DNA of 64,000 nt, taken from Bin87 sp034423575. GTDB taxonomy: Bacteria > Chloroflexota > Dehalococcoidia > Lucifugimonadales > UBA3495. How positions within the stretch are numbered: the stretch's first letter is position 1; the number at the start of each line of letters is the position of its first letter. The stretch covers positions 1 through 64,000 of the forward strand of contig DAOUIF010000028.1 of assembly GCA_034423575.1 (NCBI GenBank), given 5' to 3'. The notes under the pieces were generated by a model, which did not search any database, was not told the DNA's origin, and saw nothing but the letters and a program-made list of their open reading frames with translations. Both the position numbers and the translations under genes were made by a program. This document shows positions 16,701-25,284 of this stretch, one piece after another.

Positions 16701-17411
16701 ATGCCGGTTATAACCATCAACGGCGTTATCGGCAGCGGCACGCTGGAGATCGGCCACCTGGTGGCCCAGAACATGGGCCTGAACTACGTCGACCGGTACA
16801 TCTTCTCTGAAGCGGCCCGCCTGGTCGGATCTCCGGTAAGCCGCCTGATCGAGAAAGAGCAGCGGGTGGTGCCCTTCCGCGAAAAGGTCGCCCGTTTCAT
16901 GCAAACCGTCCTCGAGCGTTCCGCCGTAGCCGGCGCCGGCGCAGAGCCCTACTTTGGCCGCGGCATCGAAATGCTCCCCGCCGAAGCCTATACCGAACTG
17001 GTATCCGATGCCGCTTCGTCGTCCAATGTTCACGACCGGGCATTCATTGAAGCCACCACGTCCGTGATCAAAGAGTTGGCCGGCGGCGGAGACGTCGTCA
17101 TCATTGGCCGCGGCAGCAACATGATCCTGGCCGATACTCCCGGCGTTATCCACGTCGGCCTCCTTGCGCCCATGGACGTCCGCATCGACACCATGGCCAA
17201 GCGCGAAATGTTCTCCGCAGACGAGGCTCGCGCCTATGCCGAGGACCTGGAGAACGCGCGTGTAACTTTTTATCGGAAGTTCTTCCGGTCTGAGGCTAAC
17301 GATCCCACCAAGTTCCACCTGATGCTCAACATCGGGCGCATCTCCCAGAGCACTGCCGCGGAAATCATCGCTCACGCCACCGAAGACATCACCGCCGCGA
17401 TTCCCGCCTAG
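16701..17411 (+). CDS. Cytidylate-kinase-like P-loop protein
   Basis: A 236-residue member of the cytidylate-kinase-like family. The P-loop is GVIGSGT near residues 8-14, followed by a helix and NYVDRYIFSEAARL. The segment VVIIGRGSNMILADTPGVIHVGLLAPMDVRI matches the core strand and arginine finger region of this family, and the last third has the lid-like K-x-x-F-F-R. True CMP kinases (Cmk) have a CMP-binding insert that I do not see, so the substrate is uncertain. The start ATG at 16701 follows GGAGGAA. It lies 2 bases upstream of the rhomboid gene. Confidence 0.75.
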   Translation: MPVITINGVIGSGTLEIGHLVAQNMGLNYVDRYIFSEAARLVGSPVSRLIEKEQRVVPFREKVARFMQTVLERSAVAGAGAEPYFGRGIEMLPAEAYTELVSDAASSSNVHDRAFIEATTSVIKELAGGGDVVIIGRGSNMILADTPGVIHVGLLAPMDVRIDTMAKREMFSADEARAYAEDLENARVTFYRKFFRSEANDPTKFHLMLNIGRISQSTAAEIIAHATEDITAAIPA

Positions 17412-17413
17412 CC

Positions 17414-18229
17414 GTGCTGCCCATCTCCGATGCCGGGCGGGACCACGGCTCCCTCCCGGTCGTTAATCTCGTTCTGATCGGGATCAACTGTCTCGTATTT
17501 CTCTACGAGATCGCTATTGGCGGCTTCGGGTTCCTCTTCGGAGGCGGTGGCCTGCAGATCTTCGTCTTCTTCCTCCAGTTCGGCTTCATTCCCGCCGAAC
17601 TGTCGTCGGGCCGGGCATTTGAATTGCTCCCGGTCGGCTCCGGTGGAATTGACATCGCGTCCCCCATCCCAACCTGGGGCACGATGCTCACCTGCATGTT
17701 CATCCACGGCAGCCTGATGCACTTCATTGGCAACATGCTGTTCCTGTGGGTGTTCGGCGACAACATCGAAGCCGCTTTCGGCCACGTCAAATACCTGCTC
17801 TTCTACCTGGTGGCCGGCGTGCTGGCCACCTTGTCCCACTACGCCATCGACCCGTCTTCCCAGACGCCATTGGTCGGGGCCAGCGGCGCCATCTCCGGCG
17901 TCATGGGAGCTTATCTCCTGCTCTACCCGCGCAACCGCATCCGCACCCTGATCATCTATTTCCTGATAACGGTCATTGAGCTGCGCGCCGTATGGCTACT
18001 CGTAATCTGGTTCGCCTTGCAGGCGATCCAGGGGCTCCTGTCCATCGGCGTGAGCCACGAGGTGTCCACCGCGTTCTTCGCCCACATCGGCGGCTTCGTG
18101 GTAGGAGCCATTGTGGGCCTCGCCGTCAAGCCCTTCCTGCGCGGCCCGGGCGGTCGCGGCCGGCGAGGCCGCTATGACGACGGATACCAACCACCGCCCC
18201 AATACTGGCGCGGCCGGCGAATTGATTGA
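17414..18229 (+). CDS. Rhomboid-family intramembrane serine protease
   Basis: A 271-residue membrane protein with about six to seven helices. Rhomboid signatures are HGSLMHFIGNMLFLWVFGDNIE (near 95-116), the catalytic GASGAISG (Ser near 159) and a catalytic His in FFAHIGGFVVGAIVG (near 219). The C-terminus is a basic, Gly/Arg-rich cytoplasmic tail ending in Tyr and Pro. A loop of about 40 residues separates helices 1 and 2. The start is a GTG 2 bases after the kinase-like gene stop. Rhomboids cleave membrane proteins within the bilayer; the target is unknown. Confidence 0.9.
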   Translation: MLPISDAGRDHGSLPVVNLVLIGINCLVFLYEIAIGGFGFLFGGGGLQIFVFFLQFGFIPAELSSGRAFELLPVGSGGIDIASPIPTWGTMLTCMFIHGSLMHFIGNMLFLWVFGDNIEAAFGHVKYLLFYLVAGVLATLSHYAIDPSSQTPLVGASGAISGVMGAYLLLYPRNRIRTLIIYFLITVIELRAVWLLVIWFALQAIQGLLSIGVSHEVSTAFFAHIGGFVVGAIVGLAVKPFLRGPGGRGRRGRYDDGYQPPPQYWRGRRID

Positions 18230-18284
18230 GCCGCAGCGATACTTTACGATGGTAACCACGTTGGGAACAAAATGGAGCTGCGCC

Positions 18285-18566
18285 ATGGACGTGATGGAAG
18301 CCAAAGAGAGAGCCCGAGATTACATAATCGAACTATTCGCCGACGAGGAAGTAAGGTACGTCGGTCTCGAAGAAGCCGTGTACAACCCAGACGCCAAGCA
18401 ATGGCGCATCTGCTATGGCTTCGTCCGGGCTTGGGACAAACAGGGCGAGCTGGGCATCAAGATGGGCCTCAAAGCTCCGCGTTCGTACAAGGATGTCAAG
18501 ATCGACGATGCCACGGGCAGCGTCGTGTCGCTGACGGATCGAGCGTTGTCCGGCTATGATGACTGA
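18285..18566 (+). CDS. Unknown partner protein translated with PIN-domain gene
   Basis: A 93-residue protein with an N-terminal helix (AKERARDYIIELF) and a beta-rich middle (VRYVGLEEAVYNPDAKQWRICYGFVRAW). The ATG at 18285 is chosen because GGAG lies 9 bases upstream; longer in-frame starts run into the rhomboid gene. Its TGA stop overlaps the ATG of the PIN gene (TGATG), so translation is coupled. I do not recognise the fold; it could be the antitoxin or a scaffold for the PIN protein, but no DNA-binding motif is evident. Confidence 0.55.
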   Translation: MDVMEAKERARDYIIELFADEEVRYVGLEEAVYNPDAKQWRICYGFVRAWDKQGELGIKMGLKAPRSYKDVKIDDATGSVVSLTDRALSGYDD

Positions 18567-19033
18567 TGGGGCTGGCGGGTTTCTTTATTGACGCCAACCT
18601 GTTGGTGCTGCTCATAGTGGGCAGCGTCGATGTGAGGATAATCGCAAGGCACCGGCGACTGGGAGATTACACCGCAACCGACTACTGCAACTTGCTTGCT
18701 TTGCTCGGCAGGGTCAATCGGATACTCGTCACCCCCAACACCCTCACCGAGGCATCCAACCTCCTCCGCCAGCACCGAGAACCGGAACGCTCCCGCCTGA
18801 TGGCCCAACTCTGCCATCTGATTGAAGAAAGCGAGGAGGTTGTAATCGCCAGCGCGCGGGCGGCGGCGCATCCGGCGTTTCCGAGGTTGGGTTTGACCGA
18901 CGCCGCGCTGCTGGAGGCCATCAGCCCCCAAACTCCCTTGCTGACCGTTGACCGCAACTTGTACTTGTCGGCGCTTGCGAAAGAGGAGAACGCGGCGGTG
19001 GACTTCCGGCAGTTTATGAATAGCAATCGGTAA
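18566..19033 (+). CDS. PIN-domain protein, putative ribonuclease
   Basis: A 155-residue PIN-fold protein. The acidic residues expected of a PIN nuclease are spread as in the family: FIDANLL (Asp near 8), TEASNLL (Glu near 62), GLTDAALLE (Asp near 110) and TVDRNLY (Asp near 130). PIN proteins of VapC type cleave RNA and are usually paired with a small antitoxin. Here the coupled upstream protein is not a recognisable VapB. Base composition becomes more AT-rich from here to 19.7 kb, hinting at acquired DNA. Confidence 0.75.
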   Translation: MGLAGFFIDANLLVLLIVGSVDVRIIARHRRLGDYTATDYCNLLALLGRVNRILVTPNTLTEASNLLRQHREPERSRLMAQLCHLIEESEEVVIASARAAAHPAFPRLGLTDAALLEAISPQTPLLTVDRNLYLSALAKEENAAVDFRQFMNSNR

Positions 19034-19082
19034 AGATTGCCACATCAGCCCGCTGCCGCCATCTCCAAAATACTCAGGACGA

Positions 19083-19088
19083 TATAAT
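19083..19088 (+). promoter_or_regulatory. Possible -10 box (TATAAT)
   Basis: A consensus TATAAT two bases before the first ATG of the nuclease-like frame. If used, transcription would begin near 19095 and the protein would start at the in-frame ATG at 19120 or 19141. No -35 box is visible. Confidence 0.35.
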
Positions 19089-19119
19089 CATGTCCGCGAG
19101 CATACCGATCAGTAGGGCT

Positions 19120-19692
19120 ATGGTGGCCGGTGCCTACCATATGGCAAACGAAATGCATAATCATTTCGGAGGTCAAGATGGCCCTTACAGGAACGAGAAC
19201 AAGTTAGAGGACCACCGCACAGGCAAAATCGGAGAATTGGCCTGTGCTCAATGGGCAGAGAATCTGGGTGTTCCCTGTGACCCAGCTTTCCGGGACATCA
19301 ATCGGACGGCCGAAGCAGACCTGATTTTAGACCGTGGCCCTCTGATCCGCCTGCACATTGAGGTGAAGAGCTGGAGCTCAATCCCAGATTCGTGGCAGCG
19401 CTTGGGCAGATGCGTCCCGGCTGAACAGATGGAGCGAGTGATGGCGAATTCCAACGTTGTGATGTGGTGTGTCGTAACACCATGGCAGGACCTAATCACT
19501 AGATGGCATAATGGCCTCGAGGTTTGTGGTGAGGCCGTGATCAAGGGATGGAACAAACCTGCCGAGGTTGCGCAGATAATGCCTACCTTAACGGGCTGGC
19601 TAGGCCAAAAACAAGTTCTCAATCACCAGGTTCCCTTGGAACAAGTGCGACCGCTTGACCAGTTGGTAGCATGGTTACGCGGTGAAGCATAA
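19120..19692 (+). CDS. Putative PD-(D/E)XK nuclease-like protein
   Basis: A protein of about 190 residues. The segment GKIGELACAQWAENLG, then D-I-N-R-T-A-E-A-D-L-I-L, then LHIEVKSW gives a Glu, an Asp and an E-x-K at spacing typical of PD-(D/E)XK endonucleases. The rest is not recognised. The start is uncertain: the first ATG at 19090 directly follows a TATAAT box, so the in-frame ATGs at 19120, 19141 or 19153 are more likely. Codon use is more AT-rich than neighbouring genes, suggesting transfer. It may be a restriction or defence nuclease, but no methylase is nearby. Confidence 0.5.
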   Translation: MVAGAYHMANEMHNHFGGQDGPYRNENKLEDHRTGKIGELACAQWAENLGVPCDPAFRDINRTAEADLILDRGPLIRLHIEVKSWSSIPDSWQRLGRCVPAEQMERVMANSNVVMWCVVTPWQDLITRWHNGLEVCGEAVIKGWNKPAEVAQIMPTLTGWLGQKQVLNHQVPLEQVRPLDQLVAWLRGEA

Positions 19693-19718
19693 TAGTTTCA
19701 CCCTCGGGCAGGTTACGC

Positions 19719-21488
19719 CTACGGCGGCGTGGCCTGCCTATGCTCGTTGTCGCCCCAGCAAATGACCCGGCCATCAGTCTTCACCCCACAGGTATGCCAA
19801 CTGCCGGCGCTGACCTGCTGGAACGTCCCCGTGGGGGGTGAAGCTTTCCTCTCGCTATCATCACCCCAACAAGATACACGTCCATCTGCTCTCACTCCGC
19901 AGGTGTGATTATATCCGGTGCTGACTTGCTGGAAGGTTCCGGCTGGCGGCGCGGCTTGCCCATCCTCGTTATCGCCCCAGCAAGCGACTCGTCCGTCGGC
20001 TTTCACCCCGCACGCGTGCCCTTCGCCGGCGCTAACCTGCTGGTACGTTCCGGCCTGCGGGGTGGCTTGCCCATCTATGTTCCAACCCCAGCAGGCGACC
20101 CGGCCATTGGTCTTAACACCGCAGGTGTGATGGCGGCCGCCAGCGCTTACCCGCTGAAAAGTTTCCGATGGGGGCGTGGCTTTCTCGAGATAATGGCTTC
20201 CCCAGCAAACGACGTTGCCGTTGGACTTTACTCCGCAAGCATGGGAGGTGTCAGAGCTGACGTGTTGGAAGGTGCCGGACGGCTCCATGCCATGCAGATC
20301 TTTATTGAATCCCCAGCAAGCGATCCGGCCATTGGTCTTCACACCGCACGTACCGTGACTACTGGCGTCGATCTGTTGGAACGTTCCCATCGGCGATTCC
20401 GCCCGGTCATCATTTTCGAAAAATCCTCCCCAACAGTCCACCCGGCCGTCGGTCTTCACCCCGCAAGTGTGGACAGCACCGGCGCTGACTTGTCGGAAAA
20501 GTACCGTTGATGATGGAACTGGCGTTGTAGGCCGAGGTGTCGCCGTTGCTCTGGATGTAGCGTTCGGCGACCGTGTTGTCACTGCCGCACTGATCAAAGA
20601 GTTTAGTCGGTGTTCCATTTGTCCTACCGACAGCGCAAATCCAACTCCCTCGGCGGCGGAATGCTTGGAAGTATTCATCCCAATCACTTCGCCATCCAAA
20701 TTGACTAACGGCCCACCGCTGTTGCCCGGATTGAGCGCAGCATCGGTTTGGAAATAATCGTAGCCGTCGATTTTTCGTTGCGACGATACTATTCCCCGGG
20801 TGACCGTGAGATCGCCCCCCAAAGTCGAGCTCAATGGAAACCCCAACGCTATCACGTCGTCGCCTACGGCAACTTGCTGGGCGCTGCCCAATGCGATGGT
20901 GTCAAAATTGCCGCCGGAGTTCAGCCGCACTATTGCCAAATCCATATTGTCATCCCGGCCCAGGACGGTGCCCTGGTGTCTCTTGCCTTCCAAAATCACC
21001 GTAACGTTGCGGCAGCAATCTACGACGTGGGCGTTGGTGGCCACCAGCCCGCTGCGGTCATATACAAACCCGGAGCCGCTGCCGAAGGTGGTGATAATTT
21101 GTGCCAGGCTGGGCTGGAGGCGAGATATCAGACCCGCTACTGTAGGCGTCGCGGTCGGTTGATGCCGAGGCGTTGGAGTTGGCCGAGGCGTTGGAGTTGG
21201 CCGAGGCGTTGGAGTTGGCCGGGGCGTTGAGGTGGTGCGAGGTGGGTCGGTTGGAATTGGATGCAAGGTAGCCACAGGCGGCGGTGCAACTGTAGGCGTG
21301 CCGGCAGGCTGGTTAGCGGCATTCGCCGGCACATGAGGAGTCGCTTCGCCGGCAACGCGCGTCAATTCTGCGGCGACCGTTGCCGGAACATCCGGCGTCT
21401 CCACCATGATGCAACCCGCCGCCGTCAGGGCCACTGCCAGCAGGATGAGTGCGCAGCAGCTTGCGGCTACGCTGAGCCCACGTCGCAT
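19719..21488 (-). CDS. HtrA-type serine protease lipoprotein with seven RCC1-like repeats
   Basis: A 589-residue exported protein. Lipobox LTAAGC gives a lipidated Cys26. A Pro/Thr-rich linker (about 65-115) leads to a trypsin-like domain with His in VATNAHVVD (near 153), Asp in DNMDLAIVRLN (near 182) and Ser in LNPGNSGGPLV (near 255), the DegP/HtrA triad. No PDZ domain follows. Instead seven repeats of about 36 residues begin near 335, each with HTCGVKTDGRVxCWG, the RCC1/alpha-tubulin-suppressor pattern that folds as a seven-blade propeller. Each blade has two Cys. The protein probably acts outside the membrane, with the propeller as a binding platform. Confidence 0.88.
   Translation of the reverse strand: MRRGLSVAASCCALILLAVALTAAGCIMVETPDVPATVAAELTRVAGEATPHVPANAANQPAGTPTVAPPPVATLHPIPTDPPRTTSTPRPTPTPRPTPTPRPTPTPRHQPTATPTVAGLISRLQPSLAQIITTFGSGSGFVYDRSGLVATNAHVVDCCRNVTVILEGKRHQGTVLGRDDNMDLAIVRLNSGGNFDTIALGSAQQVAVGDDVIALGFPLSSTLGGDLTVTRGIVSSQRKIDGYDYFQTDAALNPGNSGGPLVNLDGEVIGMNTSKHSAAEGVGFALSVGQMEHRLNSLISAAVTTRSPNATSRATATPRPTTPVPSSTVLFRQVSAGAVHTCGVKTDGRVDCWGGFFENDDRAESPMGTFQQIDASSHGTCGVKTNGRIACWGFNKDLHGMEPSGTFQHVSSDTSHACGVKSNGNVVCWGSHYLEKATPPSETFQRVSAGGRHHTCGVKTNGRVACWGWNIDGQATPQAGTYQQVSAGEGHACGVKADGRVACWGDNEDGQAAPPAGTFQQVSTGYNHTCGVRADGRVSCWGDDSERKASPPTGTFQQVSAGSWHTCGVKTDGRVICWGDNEHRQATPP
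21165..21218 (-). repeat. Three perfect 18-bp tandem repeats coding PRPTPT linker
   Basis: Three identical 18-base units (21165-21182, 21183-21200, 21201-21218) encode the Pro-Arg-Pro-Thr-Pro-Thr part of the protease linker. Such repeats can change number by slippage, so linker length may vary between strains. Confidence 0.85.
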
Positions 21489-21491
21489 TCC

Positions 21492-22379
21492 CTACGCTTC
21501 TGGGAACGGATTCAACCCCAGCATGTCCCGCGCCTGCTGCGGCGTGGCCGGCTCTCGACCGTGCAGGCGCGCCATGGTGACCGCCCACTCGATGTACTCG
21601 GCGTTTGATCTCGGCTCGGGGTTGTTGGGGAGGAACGGGCTGTCCTCGAACCCCACGCGGATGTGCGCGCCCGTGGCGATGGCGATGGCGCACAGCGGGA
21701 AAGTTTGCTCCATGCTGCTGTGCGCCAGCCAGGTGGCTTCGGGATAGTGTTCCCGGATAGTGTCGGCGATGTGCATGTAGTTGCGCGGCGATCCAACCAT
21801 GTTCAGGCGACCGTCGCCCCAGTGAGCCCCAGGCTCCACTAGGAAGTACCGGGAATCCCGGATGTACCCTTCTCGCATCAGGGTGATGGCTGCGTTCACG
21901 TTGCCCAGGTCGTGCACGGCCGGCTCCGGGAAGGTGCCCCGCTGGTAGCAGGCGTCCAGGGTGGCCACGATGTCCTCAAAAGAGTTGGGGCTGGTCACGG
22001 TGCGCCGCTGGCCGGTCTCCGGATCGGCCACCCAGCGGGTGCCGCTGCCCAGGTTCAGCGACACCATCTCCACGGGCTGCGGAGTTTCCAGCAGGTACCG
22101 CGTTACCGCTTCCACCGGCACGTGCGCCTGGCGCGCCGTGGTGTGGTTCAGGACCAGGTCGCACTGCGCGCGGATCATCGCGTCGGTCTGCGCGTACCAT
22201 GCCGGGTCGTAGCTGATGCCGCCGTCCGGCGTCCTGGCGTGGATGTGGACTATCGAGGCCCCGGCTTCGTAGCAGCGGATCGCCTCCTGGGCCACTTCTT
22301 CGGGAGTCCACGGGACGTTAGGATTTTGTTCCCTGCCCCGACTGCCGTTCAAACATCCCTTGATGATGATGGTATCCAT
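21492..22379 (-). CDS. Beta-keto acid cleavage enzyme (BKACE, formerly DUF849)
   Basis: A 295-residue TIM-barrel enzyme of the 3-keto-5-aminohexanoate cleavage (Kce) family. It joins a beta-keto acid with acetyl-CoA to give acetoacetate and a CoA ester. Family motifs are IIIKGCLNGSRG, AGASIVHIHARTPDGG (metal-binding His-x-His), NHTTAR, a long GSGTRWVADPETGQR, HDLGNVNAA and HIRVGFEDS (third metal ligand region). The exact keto acid is set by few residues and cannot be named. The start at 22379 is the ATG where family similarity begins; an ATG at 22397 is also possible. The protease gene begins 4 bases after its stop. Confidence 0.88.
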   Translation of the reverse strand: MDTIIIKGCLNGSRGREQNPNVPWTPEEVAQEAIRCYEAGASIVHIHARTPDGGISYDPAWYAQTDAMIRAQCDLVLNHTTARQAHVPVEAVTRYLLETPQPVEMVSLNLGSGTRWVADPETGQRRTVTSPNSFEDIVATLDACYQRGTFPEPAVHDLGNVNAAITLMREGYIRDSRYFLVEPGAHWGDGRLNMVGSPRNYMHIADTIREHYPEATWLAHSSMEQTFPLCAIAIATGAHIRVGFEDSPFLPNNPEPRSNAEYIEWAVTMARLHGREPATPQQARDMLGLNPFPEA

Positions 22380-22499
22380 GCTCCCCGCCTGTTGCATGTT
22401 GTCGCCGCCGGCGCAACGCCGATTTTCCGCCCTCACGCCGCCGTTTGCCGAACACTGACGCGGGATGGCAACCAGCCCGTCCCGTCGGTTTGTTCGCTA

Positions 22500-22508
22500 T
22501 GCTATCAT
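22500..22508 (+). promoter_or_regulatory. Extended -10 promoter of the molybdenum hydroxylase gene
   Basis: TGCTATCAT is an extended -10 box; no clear -35 box is present. It lies about 77 bases before the ATG at 22585, in the gap shared with the divergent keto-acid cleavage gene. Confidence 0.45.
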
Positions 22509-22584
22509 ACTGCCGGCACGGGATTTCGGGCCTGGCCCACCTGTGTCCAACCCGCAATTGACGTACCAGCCGGAGGAGTAACTG

Positions 22585-24909
22585 ATGCCGGACTACACCC
22601 CCAACATGGTCCTGACCAGCGACAAGGAATACAAGGTAGTCGGGACCCGCCCGGTTCGCCACGACGGCGCGGATAAGGTTACCGGTCGCGCCCGCTACAG
22701 CGCGGACCTGAACCTGCCGGGAATGCTTTTCGGAAAGGTTCTGCGCAGTCCGCATGCCCACGCGCGCATCAAGTCCATCGACACCAGCCGGGCCGAGGCC
22801 GTGCCCGGCGTTCGCGCGGTCATCACCGGTTCCGACATCGTGGAACCCACCGGTCGTGCTTCCGACCTCGCCGAAGGGTCGATGATCAACTTCAAGTTCC
22901 TCAGCAACAACATCATGGCCCAGGACAAGGCCCTGTACAAAGGCCACGCCATCGCCGCCGTTGCTGCCGTCAACTCTCATCTGGCCGAAGAGGCCCTCAA
23001 CTTGATCGATGTCGAGTTCGAGGTGCTCCCGCCGGTGATGCACGCCAGCGATGCCATGGCCGACGGCGCCACCTTGGTGCACGAACGCCTCGCCCACCTC
23101 GAATCCGCCTCCACACGGGCCGGCGGCGTGCTCGATGACGACGACTCGGCCTTCGGAACGAACATAGCCAACCATTTCGAGTTCCGAATGGGAGACATGG
23201 ACGCCGGTTTCGGCAAGGCCGAGATCGTTGTAGAACGCAGTGTGTCTACCTCCGCCGTCCACCAGGGTTACATCGAACCCCACAGCGGCACCGCCATGTG
23301 GCACGACGACGGCAATTTGACCATCTGGTCCAGCAGCCAGGGCCACTTCACCGTGCGCGAGCACACTGCCCGGTTGGTAGGCATTCCGGTATCCAGGGTC
23401 AAGGCCGTGCCCATGGAAATCGGCGGCGGTTTCGGCGCCAAGCTCGCGGTTTACATGGAACCGCTGGCCGCCCTGCTGGCCCGCAAGGCCCACGCACCTG
23501 TGAAGGTCTCCATGAACCGTACCGAGGTCTTCGAGGCCACCGGGCCCACCTCCGGTACCCAGATCTCTTGCAAGATCGGCGCAACCAACGACGGCAAGAT
23601 CACCGCTGCGGAGGTCCATCTGATCTTCGAAGCCGGCGCGTTTCCCGGCTCGCCCGTGGCCGGCGCCGCCAACTGCGTGCTTGCCGCTTACGACATCCCC
23701 AATACCTGGATTGAGGGCTATGACATCGTCGTCAATCGGCCCAAGACTGCGGCCTATCGCGCCCCCGGGTCCCCGGCGGCCGCCTACTGCGTGGAAGTCG
23801 CCCTGGATGAGCTGGCCGAAAAGCTCGGCATCGATCCCGTCGATCTGCGCCTCATCAACAGCGCCAGGGAAGGCACTCGCCGGCCCACTGGTCCGTTGAC
23901 CCCGACGGTAGGTTATATCGAGACGCTCGAGGCCACCAAGACGCATCCCCACTACAACGCTCCCAAAGACGGGAAAAAGCGCGGGCGCGGCGTGGCCTCC
24001 GGCTTCTGGGGCAATAACACCGGTCCTTCGGCTGCCGTCGCGCTGGTCAACCCTGACGGGACCGTGACGTTGACCGAGGGATCTCCCGACATCGGCGGCA
24101 CTCGCGCCTCGGTATCGCAGCAGTTCGCCGAGGTCCTCGGCATCGCGGCCGAAGACGTGCATCCGCAGATCGGCGACACCGACAGCATCGGCTTCACCTC
24201 CAACACCGGCGGCAGCAGCGTTACCTTCAAGACCGGTTACGCCGCCTACACCGCCGCGCAGGACGTCCGGCAACAGGCGATCGCCCGCGCTGCCCGCATC
24301 TGGGAGGTGGAACCTGACGACGTCCTTTACGAAGACGGCGTACTCAAGCACCGTGCCGACGATCAGTTGCAGATGACCTTCCAGCAACTCGCCGCGCGTC
24401 AGGTGCCCACCGGCGGCCCCATCGTCGGCCGTGGTGGCGTCAACCCCGGCGGAGCCGGCCCCTGCATCGGCGTTCACATCGTCGACGTCGAGGTCGACGA
24501 AGACACGGGCAAGGTGGATGTCGTGCGCTACACCGCTGTGCAGGACGCCGGCAAGGCCATTCACCCGTCCTATGTTGAAGGCCAGATCCAGGGTGGCGCT
24601 GTCCAGGGCATCGGCTGGGCGCTCAACGAGGAGTATTACACCAACGATCAGGGGCACATGGTCAACTCCAGCTTCCTGGACTACCGCATGCCCACCAGCC
24701 TCGACCTGCCGATGATCGACACCTGCATCGTCGAGATCACCAATCCCAACCATCCCTACGGCGTGCGCGGCGTCGGTGAGGTACCTATCGTGCCTCCCAT
24801 GGCCGCCATTGCCAATGCCATCTACGACGCCGTGGGCGTACGTTTGACCGTCCTTCCCATGAACCCGGGCAATGTCCTGGAAGCCCTGTGGGAAAAGAAC
24901 GGCTCATAG
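22585..24909 (+). CDS. Xanthine dehydrogenase/CoxL-family molybdopterin-binding subunit
   Basis: This 774-residue protein is the large subunit type that holds the Mo-molybdopterin cofactor in xanthine dehydrogenase, aldehyde oxidase and CO dehydrogenase relatives. It starts with the hammerhead domain (RPVRHDGADKVTGRARYSADL...). It then has GGGFGAK (near 277), AYRAPGSPAAAYCVE (near 392-406), NTGGSSVTFKTGYAAY (near 539-554) and GVGEVPIVPP (near 730-739), which holds the catalytic Glu. The CO dehydrogenase motif AYxCSFR is absent, so CO oxidation is not expected. The 2Fe-2S and FAD subunits are not adjacent. A GGAGG site precedes the ATG. Substrate unknown. Confidence 0.9.
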   Translation: MPDYTPNMVLTSDKEYKVVGTRPVRHDGADKVTGRARYSADLNLPGMLFGKVLRSPHAHARIKSIDTSRAEAVPGVRAVITGSDIVEPTGRASDLAEGSMINFKFLSNNIMAQDKALYKGHAIAAVAAVNSHLAEEALNLIDVEFEVLPPVMHASDAMADGATLVHERLAHLESASTRAGGVLDDDDSAFGTNIANHFEFRMGDMDAGFGKAEIVVERSVSTSAVHQGYIEPHSGTAMWHDDGNLTIWSSSQGHFTVREHTARLVGIPVSRVKAVPMEIGGGFGAKLAVYMEPLAALLARKAHAPVKVSMNRTEVFEATGPTSGTQISCKIGATNDGKITAAEVHLIFEAGAFPGSPVAGAANCVLAAYDIPNTWIEGYDIVVNRPKTAAYRAPGSPAAAYCVEVALDELAEKLGIDPVDLRLINSAREGTRRPTGPLTPTVGYIETLEATKTHPHYNAPKDGKKRGRGVASGFWGNNTGPSAAVALVNPDGTVTLTEGSPDIGGTRASVSQQFAEVLGIAAEDVHPQIGDTDSIGFTSNTGGSSVTFKTGYAAYTAAQDVRQQAIARAARIWEVEPDDVLYEDGVLKHRADDQLQMTFQQLAARQVPTGGPIVGRGGVNPGGAGPCIGVHIVDVEVDEDTGKVDVVRYTAVQDAGKAIHPSYVEGQIQGGAVQGIGWALNEEYYTNDQGHMVNSSFLDYRMPTSLDLPMIDTCIVEITNPNHPYGVRGVGEVPIVPPMAAIANAIYDAVGVRLTVLPMNPGNVLEALWEKNGS

Positions 24910-24931
24910 AGAGAACGGTTGATACAGGCAG

Positions 24932-24951
24932 GGGCGAGTCATCACTCGCCC
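24932..24951 (+). other. Intercistronic hairpin
   Basis: An 8-bp stem GGGCGAGT/ACTCGCCC around CATC lies between the molybdopterin subunit and the MoaD-like gene. There is no T run, so it is more likely an mRNA-stability or partial-termination element than a full terminator. Confidence 0.4.
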
Positions 24952-24987
24952 TTGCTGCAAATGTCGCGAGTGTCATAGGAGGTCGGA

Positions 24988-25257
24988 ATGCCTGACGTTT
25001 GGATACCCGCTCAGATGCAGCGTATCACCGGCGCTCCCGACCGTGTCCAGGTTGCCGGCGCGACGGTGCGCCAGGTCATCAACAACCTGGAACAGCTCCA
25101 TCCCGGCATGAAAGAACTCCTCTACGACGAAGAGCTGGATGACATAACCCCCGGTCTGGCCGTAATCGTGGACGGCGACGTCAGCCAGCTTGGTCTGATG
25201 GAGCGGGTCAGCGAGGACACCGAGATGCACTTTCTGCCGGCAATCGGCGGCGGCTGA
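24988..25257 (+). CDS. MoaD/ThiS-like small sulfur-carrier protein
   Basis: An 89-residue ubiquitin-fold protein ending in Gly-Gly-Gly, the C-terminal tail that MoaD and ThiS use to carry sulfur as a thiocarboxylate. The VRQVINNLEQLHPGM helix and the VIVDGDVSQLGLMERVSEDTEMHFLPAIGGG end fit MoaD-type proteins. AGGAGG lies about 7 bases before the ATG. It is on the same strand, 78 bases after the molybdenum hydroxylase, so it may supply the dithiolene sulfurs of that enzyme's cofactor, or modify another partner. Confidence 0.82.
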   Translation: MPDVWIPAQMQRITGAPDRVQVAGATVRQVINNLEQLHPGMKELLYDEELDDITPGLAVIVDGDVSQLGLMERVSEDTEMHFLPAIGGG

Positions 25258-25284
25258 ATCCTGAACCTTGAATCAAACAATATC

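Noticed and set aside
21165..21240. Short direct repeats resembling a CRISPR array
   Set aside because: The units are contiguous 18-mers with no spacers and encode the proline/threonine linker of the protease lipoprotein.
22318..24753. An 811-codon open frame on the minus strand opposite the molybdopterin subunit
   Set aside because: It mirrors the codons of a clear family match on the plus strand, has no recognisable domain and a Gly/Val/Asp/His-rich composition typical of antisense shadows in high-GC genes.
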